Shown in pieces: positions 11,535 through 20,479 of a stretch of DNA of 64,000 nucleotides. The first letter of the stretch is position 1, and every line of letters starts with the position of its first letter. Both the position numbers and the translations under genes were made by a program. The stretch is from contig JAFEFC010000036.1 in assembly GCA_018240785.1 (NCBI GenBank), forward strand, positions 62,001 to 126,000, written 5' to 3'. Source of the stretch: Pseudomonadota bacterium (GTDB taxonomy: Bacteria; Pseudomonadota; Gammaproteobacteria; Burkholderiales; Rhodocyclaceae). The notes below the pieces were generated by a model that saw nothing but the letters and a program-made list of their open reading frames with translations, was not told the DNA's origin and searched no databases.

Positions 11535-12311
11535 TCAGTCGTGCCGGAAGTTCGCCTTGCGCTTCTCGACGAAGGCGGCCATGCCTTCCTTCTGGTCGTT
11601 GGTGGCGAAGGAGGCGTGGAACACCCGGCGTTCGAACAGCAGGCCCTCATTGAGGCTGCTCTCGAAGGCGCGGTTGATCGACTCCTTGATCATCATGACG
11701 ATGGGCAGCGAGTAACCGGCGATCGTCTCGGCGGCGGCCATGGCTTCTTCGAGCAGCTTGTCGGCCGGCACCACGCGCGCGACCAGGCCGGCGCGCTCCG
11801 CTTCGACGGCGTCCATCATGCGGCCGGTGAGGCACAGTTCCATCGCCTTGGCCTTGCCCACCGCGCGCGGCAGGCGCTGCGTGCCGCCGGCGCCGGGGAG
11901 GGTGCCGAGCTTGACTTCCGGCTGGCCGAACTTCGCGGTGTCGGCGGCGATGATGATGTCGCACATCATCGCCAGCTCGCTGCCGCCACCCAGCGCAAAA
12001 CCGGCGACGGCGGCGATGACCGGCTTGCGGCAGGTCTTCACGCGCTCCCAGTTGCGGGTGATGTATTCGTTCTTGTAGGCGTCCATGTACGAGAAGGACG
12101 CCATGGCGCCGATGTCGGCGCCGGCGGCGAAGGCCTTTTCCGAACCGGTGATGACGATCGCGCCGATGCCGTCGTCGGCCTCGAAGCCGTTCAGCGCATC
12201 GGTGATCTCGTTGACCACCTGGTCGTTGAGCGCATTCAGCGCCTTGGGACGGTTCAACGTGATGAGGCCGACGCGGCCGCGCGTCTCGGCGATGATGAGT
12301 TCGTAGGTCAT
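11535..12311 (-). CDS. Enoyl-CoA hydratase/isomerase (crotonase family)
   Basis: Hydrates trans-2-enoyl-CoA to 3-hydroxyacyl-CoA in fatty-acid or aromatic-acid degradation. The 258-residue protein shows RPKALNALN near the N-terminus, the oxyanion-hole segment ([27 protein letters not shown]) and both catalytic-type glutamates (GGGSELA and [19 protein letters not shown]). It resembles the short-chain PaaF/FadB-type hydratases. It lies 43 bp downstream of lptA, where lptB would normally be; a functional link to LPS transport is not evident. Substrate range is uncertain. Confidence 0.9.
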   Translation of the reverse strand: MTYELIIAETRGRVGLITLNRPKALNALNDQVVNEITDALNGFEADDGIGAIVITGSEKAFAAGADIGAMASFSYMDAYKNEYITRNWERVKTCRKPVIAAVAGFALGGGSELAMMCDIIIAADTAKFGQPEVKLGTLPGAGGTQRLPRAVGKAKAMELCLTGRMMDAVEAERAGLVARVVPADKLLEEAMAAAETIAGYSLPIVMMIKESINRAFESSLNEGLLFERRVFHASFATNDQKEGMAAFVEKRKANFRHD

Positions 12312-12354
12312 GCGTTCTCCTCGTTCTGCGTGGTGGGTGCTCGGAAGGCCGGGC

Positions 12355-12942
12355 CTAGCGGCTGGCTTCGGGCTTGGTTTCGGGCTTGTTTTCGCCCTTG
12401 GGCTGGATGACGGCGCGCACGCGCGCGTCGCCGCCCGCGGCGGGCGCTGCGCCGGGGGCGGCAGCCGCGCCCGGCGCGTTGGTGGCGAAATAGTTCTCGC
12501 TCATGGAATCGTATTCGATGTAGTTGCCGCGCACCTCGTCGCCGCCGCTGGTGACGCGTGCGCGGCGGAACAGCCGGGCCTGCTCGGTGCGGCTGTCGTA
12601 CTCGATGCGCTCGGCTTCGCCGTCGATGTACTCGTTGCTGCCGTCGCGCTTCTGGCGGAAGGTGGCGAGCTTGTTGCCCGAGACCGTGGCGACACCCTTC
12701 TGGAAGCCGTCCGGCCCCTGCGTGACGACCAGCTTGTCGCCCTTGATGACCAGCGTGCCCTGGGTCAGCACCACCGAACCTTCGAACACATGGACCTTGT
12801 TGCGGTCGTCGACCGACATGCGGTCGGCCTCGATGTCGACGGGCTTGCTGCGGTCGGCGCGCTCTGCGGCAGCCGGACCGGCCGCGAGCGCGAGGAGCAG
12901 AAGGCAGGATGCGAGCAGGGTCGGGGCGATGGCGGATTTCAT
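12355..12942 (-). CDS. lptA: LPS transport periplasmic protein LptA
   Basis: LptA forms the periplasmic bridge that carries lipopolysaccharide to the outer membrane. The 195-residue protein has a Sec signal peptide ([20 protein letters not shown], cleavage after AAA-ER) and the OstA-type beta-jellyroll domain ([40 protein letters not shown]). The C-terminal Ala/Pro/Glu/Lys-rich tail is low-complexity. ATG at 12942 chosen because the signal peptide starts there; it overlaps the lptC stop by four bases (ATGA). The lptB ATPase gene that usually follows is absent. Confidence 0.92.
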   Translation of the reverse strand: MKSAIAPTLLASCLLLLALAAGPAAAERADRSKPVDIEADRMSVDDRNKVHVFEGSVVLTQGTLVIKGDKLVVTQGPDGFQKGVATVSGNKLATFRQKRDGSNEYIDGEAERIEYDSRTEQARLFRRARVTSGGDEVRGNYIEYDSMSENYFATNAPGAAAAPGAAPAAGGDARVRAVIQPKGENKPETKPEASR

Positions 12943-13523
12943 GAGGATCGATCCTGGCGACGGGGCATGTGCACCTTGACCTGGCCCGTCAGGTTCAGCG
13001 TGCCGAAGAGATTGTCGGATTCCATGCCGAGCGCGTTGGCGACGGTCTGGCCCTGGGTGAGCACCACTGGCTGGTCGGTGCGGGCGCGCTGCGGGTCGGG
13101 CCACACGGTGAGCGACTCGGACTTGAGCGTCAGCTCAGGCATGTCGGGCGCGCGGCTGCGGCGGGCGCGCACGTTGCCCGCCATGTCGACCTGCTCGCCG
13201 CCCGGCGACACCTTGGCGCGGTCGGAGGTGACATGGAATTCGGTGCCCGACTGCGGTTGATACACGGTGAGTTGCGGTTGTTCGAGGCGGGTGGTGTCGT
13301 CCGCCGGGATGTGCTCGAGGCGCTCGGCAAGCAGTTCGTAGCGCTGGCTGCCATCGCGCGCGTAGCCGATGATGCGCGTGTGGCTTGCGGCGAAATCCGG
13401 TCCGGTCTCGGGCTTGGTGCTGACGGGAACCTCTTCCTCGCGGGTGATGCGGTCGAGCCACACCGAAGCACCGGCAATGACCGTCAGCGCGATGAGCGGG
13501 TACAGCCGATAGGCGCCCTGCAT
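12939..13523 (-). CDS. lptC: LPS export system protein LptC
   Basis: LptC is a bitopic inner-membrane protein that hands LPS from LptBFG to LptA. The 194-residue protein has an N-terminal membrane segment (YPLIALTVIAGASVWLD, about residues 8-24) and a periplasmic LptC domain with the motif SHTRIIGYARDGSQRYELLAERLEHIPADD. The gene overlaps lptA by four bases. kdsD is only 62 bp upstream, so the kdsC gene normally found between kdsD and lptC is missing. Confidence 0.92.
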   Translation of the reverse strand: MQGAYRLYPLIALTVIAGASVWLDRITREEEVPVSTKPETGPDFAASHTRIIGYARDGSQRYELLAERLEHIPADDTTRLEQPQLTVYQPQSGTEFHVTSDRAKVSPGGEQVDMAGNVRARRSRAPDMPELTLKSESLTVWPDPQRARTDQPVVLTQGQTVANALGMESDNLFGTLNLTGQVKVHMPRRQDRSS

Positions 13524-13535
13524 GCCGTGGCTCCG

Positions 13536-13586
13536 TCAGCGGCCGGCCGCAAGGCGGCCTGCGCGGATGTGCAAGGAACGGCGCAT
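13536..13586 (-). other. 16-codon micro-ORF at the site where kdsC is expected
   Basis: An ATG at 13586-13584 overlaps the kdsD stop (TGATG) and opens a 16-codon frame (MRRSLHIRAGRLAAGR) that ends 12 bp before lptC. It may be a remnant of a lost kdsC, a coupling device for lptC translation, or chance. No KdsC similarity is recognisable in so short a peptide. Confidence 0.25.
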
Positions 13587-14614
13587 CAGATCACCTTGGC
13601 GAGCATCAGGTCGTGGGTGGTCAGCGCGCCGACCAGGGCGCCGGCCTCATCGACCACCAGCAACTGGCTGATGCGCAGCCGCTCCATCATCTCGGCGGCC
13701 TCTGCGGCCAGCGCGTCGGGACCGATGGTGCGCGGGTTGGCGCTCATCACCGATGCCAGCCTTGCGCTGCGCACGTCGCAGCCCTTTTCCAGCGCGCGGC
13801 GCAGGTCGCCGTCGGTGAAGATGCCGACCGGGCGGCCGGTGTCGTCAACGATCGCCGTCATGCCCATGCCGCCGCCCGTCATCGCGAGCAGCGCCTGGGT
13901 CAGCGGCGCGTCGGGCGCAATGGCGGGCACGCGCGCCTTCTCGCGCATGATGTCGCTGACGTGGGTCAGCAGGCGCCGGCCCAGTGCGCCGCCCGGGTGC
14001 GAGCGGGCGAAATCCTCGGCGCCGAAGCCGCGCGCATCGAGCAGGGCGACGGCCAGCGCGTCGCCCAGCGCCAGTGCCGCGGTGGTGCTGGCAGTGGGCG
14101 CCAGGTTGAGCGGGCAGGCCTCCTCGCTGACCGCTGCATCGAGATGCACGTCGGCCTCGCGCGCCAGCGGCGACTCCGGGTTGCCGGTCATCGAGATCAG
14201 CCGCGCACCCTGGCGCTTGACCAGCGGCACGATGGTAAGCACTTCCTCGCTGGTGCCGGAGTTCGACAGCGCGATCACGACATCGGCCGGCGTGATCATA
14301 CCGAGGTCGCCATGGGCCGCCTCGGCGGCATGCACGAAGTAGGCCGGCGTACCGGTGCTGGCCAGCGTCGCCGCGAGCTTGCGCGCGATGTGGCCGGACT
14401 TGCCGATGCCGGTGACGATGACGCGGCCGCTGCGCTTGTGGATCATGTCGACGGCCTCGACGAACTCGCTGCCCAGGCGATCGGCCAGCGCCGACACCGC
14501 CGCGGCCTCAATCTGCAAGACGCGGCGTGCGAGCGCGATTGCGCGGTTGTCCTGGGCGGGTTGCATTGGGGCCATCGACTCGAAGCGGTTACACTTGTGC
14601 AAGGACGCAGACAT
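13586..14614 (-). CDS. kdsD: D-arabinose-5-phosphate isomerase KdsD
   Basis: Converts ribulose-5-phosphate to arabinose-5-phosphate, the first step of Kdo synthesis for LPS. The SIS domain is clear (GRVIVTGIGKSGHIARKLAATLASTGTPA; ALSNSGTSEEVLTIVP), followed by two CBS domains (about residues 210-340, including GIFTDGDLRRALEKG). As drawn it has 342 residues; starts at 14575 or 14566 would give the more usual 326-330 residues and cannot be excluded. It faces the divergent Kef-type antiporter gene across 99 bp. Confidence 0.94.
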   Translation of the reverse strand: MSASLHKCNRFESMAPMQPAQDNRAIALARRVLQIEAAAVSALADRLGSEFVEAVDMIHKRSGRVIVTGIGKSGHIARKLAATLASTGTPAYFVHAAEAAHGDLGMITPADVVIALSNSGTSEEVLTIVPLVKRQGARLISMTGNPESPLAREADVHLDAAVSEEACPLNLAPTASTTAALALGDALAVALLDARGFGAEDFARSHPGGALGRRLLTHVSDIMREKARVPAIAPDAPLTQALLAMTGGGMGMTAIVDDTGRPVGIFTDGDLRRALEKGCDVRSARLASVMSANPRTIGPDALAAEAAEMMERLRISQLLVVDEAGALVGALTTHDLMLAKVI

Positions 14615-14713
14615 AAGGGCGCCACCCTGCAGCAGGCGCCGACGTGAGGCTGCGATTGTATATCAGACGGGGCCCCGGCCGGGGCGCCCGGGCGCTGCCC
14701 CACCGACCCTCCG

Positions 14714-16684
14714 ATGCTCAACACGCTCGAATTCGTGCTCCTCCTGCTGGCGGCTGCGGTGGTGCTGGTGACCCTGTTCCGCAGCATGAACCTGCCCGCG
14801 GTGCTGGGTTACCTGCTGGTCGGCGCGATCGGCGGGCCGCACGCGCTGAATCTGATGCAGACCTCACACGGCGCCAGCCATCTGGGCGAGTTCGGCGTGG
14901 TGTTCCTGATGTTCTCCATCGGCCTGGAGTTCTCGCTTGCGCGCCTGGTGGCGATGAAGCGCATCGTGTTCGGCCTGGGCGCGATGCAGGTGCTCGGCAC
15001 CGTCCTGCTGGTGATGCTGCTCGGCCGCCTGCTGGGGCTGGGTCTGGCCGCCGGCTTCGCCCTCGGCGGCACGCTGGCGATGTCGTCCACCGCCATCCTT
15101 TCCAAGCTGCTGGCCGACCGCATGGAGCTCGACAGCAAGCACGGCCGCGAGATCATCGGCGTGCTGCTGTTCCAGGACCTCGCGGTGGTGCCGCTGCTGA
15201 TCCTGCTGCCCGCGCTGTCGCAGCCCGCGGGGGATCTGCTGTTCACGCTGGGGCTGGCGTCGCTCAAGGCGATCGTGCTGCTGACCCTGGTGCTGGGCCT
15301 GGGCCAGCGCTGGATGCGCTGGTGGTTCACGCTGGTCGCGAAGCGCAAGTCGAGCGAGCTGTTCATGCTCAACGTGCTGCTGATGACGCTGGGTCTGGCG
15401 TGGATGTCGGAGTTCTTCGGGCTGTCGCTCGCGCTGGGCGCCTTCCTCGCCGGCATGCTGATCTCGGAGACCGAGTACCGCTACCAGGTGGAGGAGGACA
15501 TCAAGCCTTTCCGCGACGTGCTGCTGGGCCTGTTCTTCGTCACCGTCGGCATGCTGCTCGACGCCGCGGAGATCCTGCTCAACCTGCCGGCGGTGATCGG
15601 CCTGGTGATCGCGATGCTCGCGTTCAAGTTCGCAGTGGTGTTCGGCGCGTCGCGCGCCTTCGGTTCGCCGCCCGGCACCGCGATGCGCTCCGGCCTGTGG
15701 CTGTGCGCGGGCGGCGAGTTCGGCTTCGTGCTGCTGTCCGAAGTGATGGACCAGAAGCTGATGCCGCACGGCCTGGCGCAGGTGGCGGTGGCGGCACTGG
15801 TGCTGTCGATGCTGCTGGCGCCGCTCATCGTGCAGTTCAGCGACAAGCTGGTGCTGCGCTTCGTGGCATCGGAATGGCTGATGCGCTCGATGGAGCTGAC
15901 TCGGGTGGCGGCCACGTCGCTCGGCACCGAGAAGCACATCATCATCTGCGGTTACGGGCGCAGTGGCCAGTACATGGCGCGCTTCCTGGAGCAGGAGAAC
16001 GTCAGCTACGTGGCGCTGGACCTGGACCCGGAGCGCGTGCGCGAGGCCGGCGCGGCGGGCGACACCGTGGTGTTCGGCGATGCGGCGCGGCGCGAGACGC
16101 TGATCGCTGCCGGCATCCTGCGCGCCAGCGCGCTGGTGGTTTCCTTCGCCGAGGTGGAAGCGGCGCTGCGCGTCATCCACCATGCGCAGTCCCTGCGACC
16201 AGGCGTGCCCATCGTCGTGCGTGCGGGCGACGAGCGCGACATGGAGAAGCTGCTCGACGCCGGCGCCGCGGAGGTGGTGCCGGAGGCGTTCGAGGGCAGC
16301 ATCATGCTCGCCTCGCATGCGCTGGCGCTGATCGGGGTGCCGCTGAACCGCGTCATCCGCCGCATCCGCGACATCCGCAACCAGCGCTATTCGCTGATGC
16401 GCGGCTTCTTCCATGGCGCCAGCGACGTGGCCGACGGCCCCGATGCGGCCCAGCAGCGGCTGCATTCGGTGACGGTTCCGCCTGGCGCGCGTGCGATCGG
16501 CAAGGTGCTCGCCGACCTGCAGTTCGACGAGCTGGGCGTCATCGTCACCACCATCCGCCGCCACGGCGTGCGCATGCCGACGCCGGCGCCGGACAGTGCG
16601 ATCGAGGAGGGCGATGTGCTCGTGCTGCTGGGGCTGCCGGTGGGGCTGGAAGCCGCCGAGCAGCGCCTGCTGCAGGGCGGCTGA
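14714..16684 (+). CDS. Monovalent cation:proton antiporter, CPA2/KefB family with TrkA domains
   Basis: A predicted inner-membrane K+/H+ antiporter or K+ efflux protein. Residues 1-390 form a multi-helix Na+/H+ exchanger domain (LLLLAAAVVLVTLFRSMNLP start; FLMFSIGLEFS; ALGAFLAGMLIS). A TrkA-N/Rossmann domain follows from about residue 407 (HIIICGYGRSGQYMARFLEQ), then a TrkA-C domain over the last 80 residues. 656 residues is in line with KefB/YbaL proteins. The next gene converges from the other strand 12 bp away. Whether it is glutathione-gated like KefB is unknown. Confidence 0.9.
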   Translation: MLNTLEFVLLLLAAAVVLVTLFRSMNLPAVLGYLLVGAIGGPHALNLMQTSHGASHLGEFGVVFLMFSIGLEFSLARLVAMKRIVFGLGAMQVLGTVLLVMLLGRLLGLGLAAGFALGGTLAMSSTAILSKLLADRMELDSKHGREIIGVLLFQDLAVVPLLILLPALSQPAGDLLFTLGLASLKAIVLLTLVLGLGQRWMRWWFTLVAKRKSSELFMLNVLLMTLGLAWMSEFFGLSLALGAFLAGMLISETEYRYQVEEDIKPFRDVLLGLFFVTVGMLLDAAEILLNLPAVIGLVIAMLAFKFAVVFGASRAFGSPPGTAMRSGLWLCAGGEFGFVLLSEVMDQKLMPHGLAQVAVAALVLSMLLAPLIVQFSDKLVLRFVASEWLMRSMELTRVAATSLGTEKHIIICGYGRSGQYMARFLEQENVSYVALDLDPERVREAGAAGDTVVFGDAARRETLIAAGILRASALVVSFAEVEAALRVIHHAQSLRPGVPIVVRAGDERDMEKLLDAGAAEVVPEAFEGSIMLASHALALIGVPLNRVIRRIRDIRNQRYSLMRGFFHGASDVADGPDAAQQRLHSVTVPPGARAIGKVLADLQFDELGVIVTTIRRHGVRMPTPAPDSAIEEGDVLVLLGLPVGLEAAEQRLLQGG

Positions 16685-16696
16685 AGGCGCCGGCGT

Positions 16697-17347
16697 TCAG
16701 AGGCTCAGGCACACCGTGTGGCTGTTGCCGTCGACCAGCGGGTTGGCCGCCGAGATCGCCGTCAGCGCGCCGTCGTCGCCGGTGGTTCCGGCGCGCAGCG
16801 CGCCGCTTGCCGGGTTGCCGTCGTCCAGCGCGAGGTCCAGTTGCCTTGCGAGCTTGCCCCGGATGCTCGCCGAGCAGATGACGTGGCTGCCGGCGAGACC
16901 GAGTGGCGCGCCGCTGCCGCCGCGCTGGATGCCGATGCGGCCGCCTTCGGCGTTGCGCGGGATGTAGGCTGCGTCACCGGTGTCGGTCGGGCCGCTGGCG
17001 AGGTTGGCAAGGCGCACCTGCTGCCAGAACCGCGCCGCTTCGCTGCCGTCATCGTCGTCCCAGCGGCCGCCGAGCACGCCGTCGCCGTTGCCGGCGGTGG
17101 TGCAGTCGCTCACCCCGGACGGGCACAGGTGTGCCACTGCGCGACGGTCGTCGCCGGGCAGGGCGCGGAATTTGTCCTGATAGGCATGGATCAGCATCGG
17201 CGTGGTGCGGAAATCCTGCGCGAGGTTCTTGACCTTCGCGCTGTCGATCAACTCCTGTCCTTTCAGCACGCCGCCCAGCAGCAGCCCGACGATGACGAGC
17301 ACGACGGCGATCTCGACCAGGGTGAAACCGTTCTGACGCGTATTCAT
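16697..17347 (-). CDS. Type IV pilin-like protein (pseudopilin)
   Basis: A 216-residue prepilin with the class III signal RQNG|FTLVEIAVVLVIVGLLLGG: short basic leader, Gly before the cleavage site, Glu at mature position 5 and a hydrophobic stalk helix. The C-terminal domain is Gly/Asp-rich with an ALPGDD segment common to this pilin group and four Cys that could form disulfides. Last gene of the nine-gene MSHA-like cluster read from 26.7 kb downward. It may be the major pilin or a minor one; sequence does not decide. Confidence 0.85.
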   Translation of the reverse strand: MNTRQNGFTLVEIAVVLVIVGLLLGGVLKGQELIDSAKVKNLAQDFRTTPMLIHAYQDKFRALPGDDRRAVAHLCPSGVSDCTTAGNGDGVLGGRWDDDDGSEAARFWQQVRLANLASGPTDTGDAAYIPRNAEGGRIGIQRGGSGAPLGLAGSHVICSASIRGKLARQLDLALDDGNPASGALRAGTTGDDGALTAISAANPLVDGNSHTVCLSL

Positions 17348-17416
17348 GAGGCGACTCCTCGTGGTTGGAAAAGGTGTTCGAGGCGGACCCGGGCTGTGGC
17401 AGGGCGACGTGCCGCT

Positions 17417-18124
17417 TCACAGGCGCCCGGCCTGGGCCAGGCGCGCGACCAGCAGCGGGCGGCCGATCCACACCAGCAGGTCGTCGAACGCCGCCGATGG
17501 TTCGCCGCTCTCGTACAGCGGCGCGCTCGAGGAGAAGCTGGCGTTGTGGCCGTCGGGGCGGCGGTTCGGTCCGGTCGACAGCACGATCGCGACCGCCTGC
17601 GAGTTGCTCAGCGTGGTGATCGCGCTGCCGTCGTCGGCGCGGATCTGCAGGTTGGAAATCGGCGCGGTGTGTGTGCCCACCGTGCCGGCGACGAAGGCGG
17701 TATCGACGCGGTAGCGCCAGTGCCCGGCCCAGTCGTCGCCGGCACTCTGGCGCGCCGAACCCCAGGCATCCTGGGCGGGCATGCCGAGCGTGCGCCAGGG
17801 CAGGCGGCCTTCGATCGAGAGGTTGCACGGGGCGGGATCTTCCAGGCCGTACTGCGGACTGGCCGGATCGGGTTCGGTGCTCGGGCACGGCAGTCGGCCA
17901 TGCACGATGGCAAAGCCGGTGAGCGCCTGCTCGATGTCGCGCAGCATGTCGGCGGTGCGCTGGCGGTCGCGCGCTTCCATGCGTGCGCCAAGCGGAACCA
18001 GCATGCTGCCGGTGAGCAGGCCGAGGATGACCAGTACGACGGCCAGTTCGGCCAGCGTGAAGCCGGCGTGGCGCGCGCGCGTGCCGCGCCGTGGTGAACG
18101 AGTGGCGGGTTTCAGTTCAGGCAT
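17417..18124 (-). CDS. Type IV pilin-like protein (pseudopilin)
   Basis: A 235-residue prepilin with leader ending RARHAG and mature start FTLAELAVVLVILGLL, the processing site for prepilin peptidase. A globular domain follows with HGRLPCPSTEPD and LPWRTLGMP segments, which recur in modified form in the next upstream gene, suggesting related minor pilins. ATG at 18124 chosen because it gives a normal basic leader; the frame is open further upstream over the neighbouring gene, with which it overlaps by 13 bases. Confidence 0.85.
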   Translation of the reverse strand: MPELKPATRSPRRGTRARHAGFTLAELAVVLVILGLLTGSMLVPLGARMEARDRQRTADMLRDIEQALTGFAIVHGRLPCPSTEPDPASPQYGLEDPAPCNLSIEGRLPWRTLGMPAQDAWGSARQSAGDDWAGHWRYRVDTAFVAGTVGTHTAPISNLQIRADDGSAITTLSNSQAVAIVLSTGPNRRPDGHNASFSSSAPLYESGEPSAAFDDLLVWIGRPLLVARLAQAGRL

Positions 18125-19359
18125 CGGACGATGTCCCTGGTTCCGAGGGCGGGCGAAGGCACGAAATCGTACGCGCCGGTGAAGGCCGGCACGCCCGCAA
18201 GCAGGTTGTCGGCATTGCCGTTTTCGAAGTACTGCGCCGGGTCGGCGCGTTCCGCAGCAGTGAGGCGCTGCTGGCGCTGGCTGCCGCCGCGGATGCGCTC
18301 GCCGCCGAACAGCAATGCCGCGCGGCACGCTGCCGTCCCTGCGGCGTCGGCGCGGGCGACGACGATGCAGGCGCTGGCGTCGGCGCAGGCGGCAAAGCGG
18401 AAGTGGTCGCGCCAGTTGTCATGCGCGTCGCGGCGGTCCGCCGGCAGGTCGAGTTCTGCGGCGGTCGGCAAGGTGCCGACGCGCAGCGCACCGACGAGCG
18501 TGCTGCGATCGGTGATGAAGGCGCTGTCGCCCAGCCGCGTCGCCAGCGCGGCGGCCGCAGTGGCGATCACTGCGCCGAGATAGGGGGCGAAGTCGGCGCG
18601 GCGGCGCAGGGCGCCGAAGAGGTCGTCCACGGTGATCCAGGCGATCAGGTCGTTATGGGACGCACTTGCGGACGTGCCCTGCACGACATCGAGCATGCCG
18701 GCGAAGCTTGTCGCATAGGAAACGTCGAGGAAATGCGGAACGTCCGTCGCGGCGCTGTCGCTGCCAGGACAGCGCCGGCCGCTGCTCGCCGAACGCGCCT
18801 GGTGCGGCAGCGGCGGGCCGGGCGCGAACACCGCCGCCACCACGCGGTCGTCGCCGGACAGCGGCGCGCCTTCCTGGGTGAGTGGTCGAAGCTGGCCCGG
18901 GCTGTCCCAGTTCAGCGCCAGCGGCTTGGGGTTGTGCTTGACGCTGCCGGCGACTGCATACCACAGGCACTGTCCCCAGCCGTCGCGCAGGTCGGCGAGG
19001 CCCAGCGTACGGAAGGGCAGGCGGCCGAGGCTGCCGAGGTCGCGCGCGCCGCAGGCGCCGATCGGTGTCGAGCCGCTGTTGCTGGTGTCGGGGCAGGGCA
19101 GGAAGCCGTAGGCTTCGCCGGGGTGGCTCTCCGCATAGCTGACCGCATAGCCGATCAGCGCGGCGCGGGCCTGCGCCAGCGCCTGGATGCTGCGCGCTTG
19201 GGCGCGGGTCCGCGCCATTGCGGCGAGGTCGCCCTGCGCCAGGAGGCCGGCGGCGCCGAGCAGGGCGACGATCAGCAGCACGGCCATCACGCCGCTGCCG
19301 CGCTGCCGGCGGCGAGCCTGCTGCGTACGCATCCGTGACTCGTGGCGGCGAAGAATCAT
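18112..19359 (-). CDS. Pilus-assembly minor component, PilX/PulK-like membrane-anchored protein
   Basis: A 415-residue protein with a basic N-terminus and one hydrophobic helix (GSGVMAVLLIVALLGAAGLL, about residues 21-40) but no canonical GFTLxE prepilin site. The body contains YGFLPCPDTSNSG and LGRLPFRTLGLADLRDGWG, matching LPCP/LPWRTLG patterns of the adjacent pseudopilin, and many Cys pairs. Position in the cluster suggests a large minor pilin or tip protein. Function is inferred from context; no adhesin or enzymatic domain was recognised. Confidence 0.65.
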   Translation of the reverse strand: MILRRHESRMRTQQARRRQRGSGVMAVLLIVALLGAAGLLAQGDLAAMARTRAQARSIQALAQARAALIGYAVSYAESHPGEAYGFLPCPDTSNSGSTPIGACGARDLGSLGRLPFRTLGLADLRDGWGQCLWYAVAGSVKHNPKPLALNWDSPGQLRPLTQEGAPLSGDDRVVAAVFAPGPPLPHQARSASSGRRCPGSDSAATDVPHFLDVSYATSFAGMLDVVQGTSASASHNDLIAWITVDDLFGALRRRADFAPYLGAVIATAAAALATRLGDSAFITDRSTLVGALRVGTLPTAAELDLPADRRDAHDNWRDHFRFAACADASACIVVARADAAGTAACRAALLFGGERIRGGSQRQQRLTAAERADPAQYFENGNADNLLAGVPAFTGAYDFVPSPALGTRDIVRCLN

Positions 19360-19799
19360 GGTGCCTTCGTCGCGGCGGGTGGCTGTGGATGGGAAGCGGC
19401 CGCAGGGATGCCTGCCGCGGCTGCGGGCCAGGTGTCGCCGACCCGCAGGCGCTGGCGCGGATCGGTCTCCGGGATCAACGCGCGCTGATCACCGCGTGGC
19501 AGGTGCAGTCCCGGCGGTACCGCCATCATCTCGCCGTTGATCCACACCGTGTCGTGGCCCGCGCCCGGGCGCAGGATGCCGTCGATGCGCAGCGGCGCCG
19601 AAGGTGCCGGCGGCGCCGGTGGCGGTGGCGCGGGCGCGGCGTGCGCCTCGGAGGGGAGCTCCCGCTCGAGCGCCTCGCGCTGTGCCGGCGTGTGGAACAG
19701 GCGGCCGAAGGCTTCGGCCTGCGCCGGGGGCGCCAGCAGGCTGACAGCCGCGCAGGCGGCTGCCGCGAAGGCGGAAACGGCGATCGGGCGGGGCTTCAC
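19356..19799 (-). CDS. MshK/PilP-like pilus biogenesis periplasmic protein
   Basis: A 147-residue exported protein: signal peptide (AVSAFAAAACAAVSLLAPPAQA), Pro/Ala-rich linker, then a short beta domain with LRIDGILRPGAGHDTVWINGEMM and a later RLRVGDTW, the pattern of MshK/PilP/GspC-type proteins that contact the secretin. Start is GTG at 19799 overlapping the upstream stop (GTGA). It overlaps the next gene by four bases. Assigned by pattern and position rather than strong similarity. Confidence 0.6.
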   Translation of the reverse strand: MKPRPIAVSAFAAAACAAVSLLAPPAQAEAFGRLFHTPAQREALERELPSEAHAAPAPPPPAPPAPSAPLRIDGILRPGAGHDTVWINGEMMAVPPGLHLPRGDQRALIPETDPRQRLRVGDTWPAAAAGIPAAASHPQPPAATKAP

Positions 19800-20479
19800 T
19801 GCGCTGCCTCCGCCGCGCGCACGATGGTCAGGGCATCGACCTGGCAGCTCGCACGCAAGGTCGGCGCGCGCGCCTCCCGCAGGGCAGGGTCCAGGCGGTC
19901 GAGGCGGCAGCCGCGCGTCAGCATCAACGGACCACGCTCCGCTTCCAGCCGGCCGAGCAGGGCCAGCAATTCGCCTTCGTGGCGCAGCATCGCGTCGACC
20001 TGGAGCGAGCGGCCGACGACATGCAGGCCTGCCGCGCGCTCGTCGGATGGGGCTGCATTGGCGGCGTCGGTGAGCAGGCGGGGCGGCGAGAGCCGAAGCT
20101 TGACCCCCTGGCGTGCCTGCCCCGGGGCGGGCAGCGGCGTGCCGGCGAGGGTGTGCAGGGCTCGCTCGGACAGGGCGGCATCGCCAGCCCGGCCGACGGC
20201 GCCGCGCTGCTCCAGGCGCTGGTATTGCGGCAGCACGTTGGCAAGGCGTGCGTCGAGCGCGCGTGCCGCGTCGAGCTCGGCGCTGGTGCGCCGCTGCAGT
20301 GCGTGTGCCTGTTCGAGCCGGCGCGTGGCGTCGGTTAGCGCATTGCCGGCGAGCCACGCGGCGCCCAGGCCGATGCCGAGCGCCAGGGCACACAATGCCG
20401 GCACGAGCAGCGGGCCTCGGGCGGGCAGATCGGGCAGCCGCGCAGCGAGCGCGGCAGGCAGGGCAAGGGCGGGCTTCAC
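19796..20479 (-). CDS. MshJ/PilO/GspM-like pilus biogenesis protein
   Basis: A 227-residue bitopic protein with a single N-terminal membrane helix (PLLVPALCALALGIGLGAAWLAG, about residues 24-46), then a coiled-coil-like stretch (TRRLEQAHALQRRTSAELDAARALDARLA) and a small C-terminal domain. This is the architecture of PilO/GspM/MshJ inner-membrane alignment proteins. It lies between the MshI-like and MshK-like genes with four-base overlaps on both sides. Only architecture and synteny support the name. Confidence 0.65.
   Translation of the reverse strand: MKPALALPAALAARLPDLPARGPLLVPALCALALGIGLGAAWLAGNALTDATRRLEQAHALQRRTSAELDAARALDARLANVLPQYQRLEQRGAVGRAGDAALSERALHTLAGTPLPAPGQARQGVKLRLSPPRLLTDAANAAPSDERAAGLHVVGRSLQVDAMLRHEGELLALLGRLEAERGPLMLTRGCRLDRLDPALREARAPTLRASCQVDALTIVRAAEAAQ

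Noticed and set aside
14864..16564. A 566-codon minus-strand frame opposite the antiporter gene
   Set aside because: The translation is dominated by His, Gln, Arg and Glu, has no recognisable domain and mirrors a clear membrane transporter.
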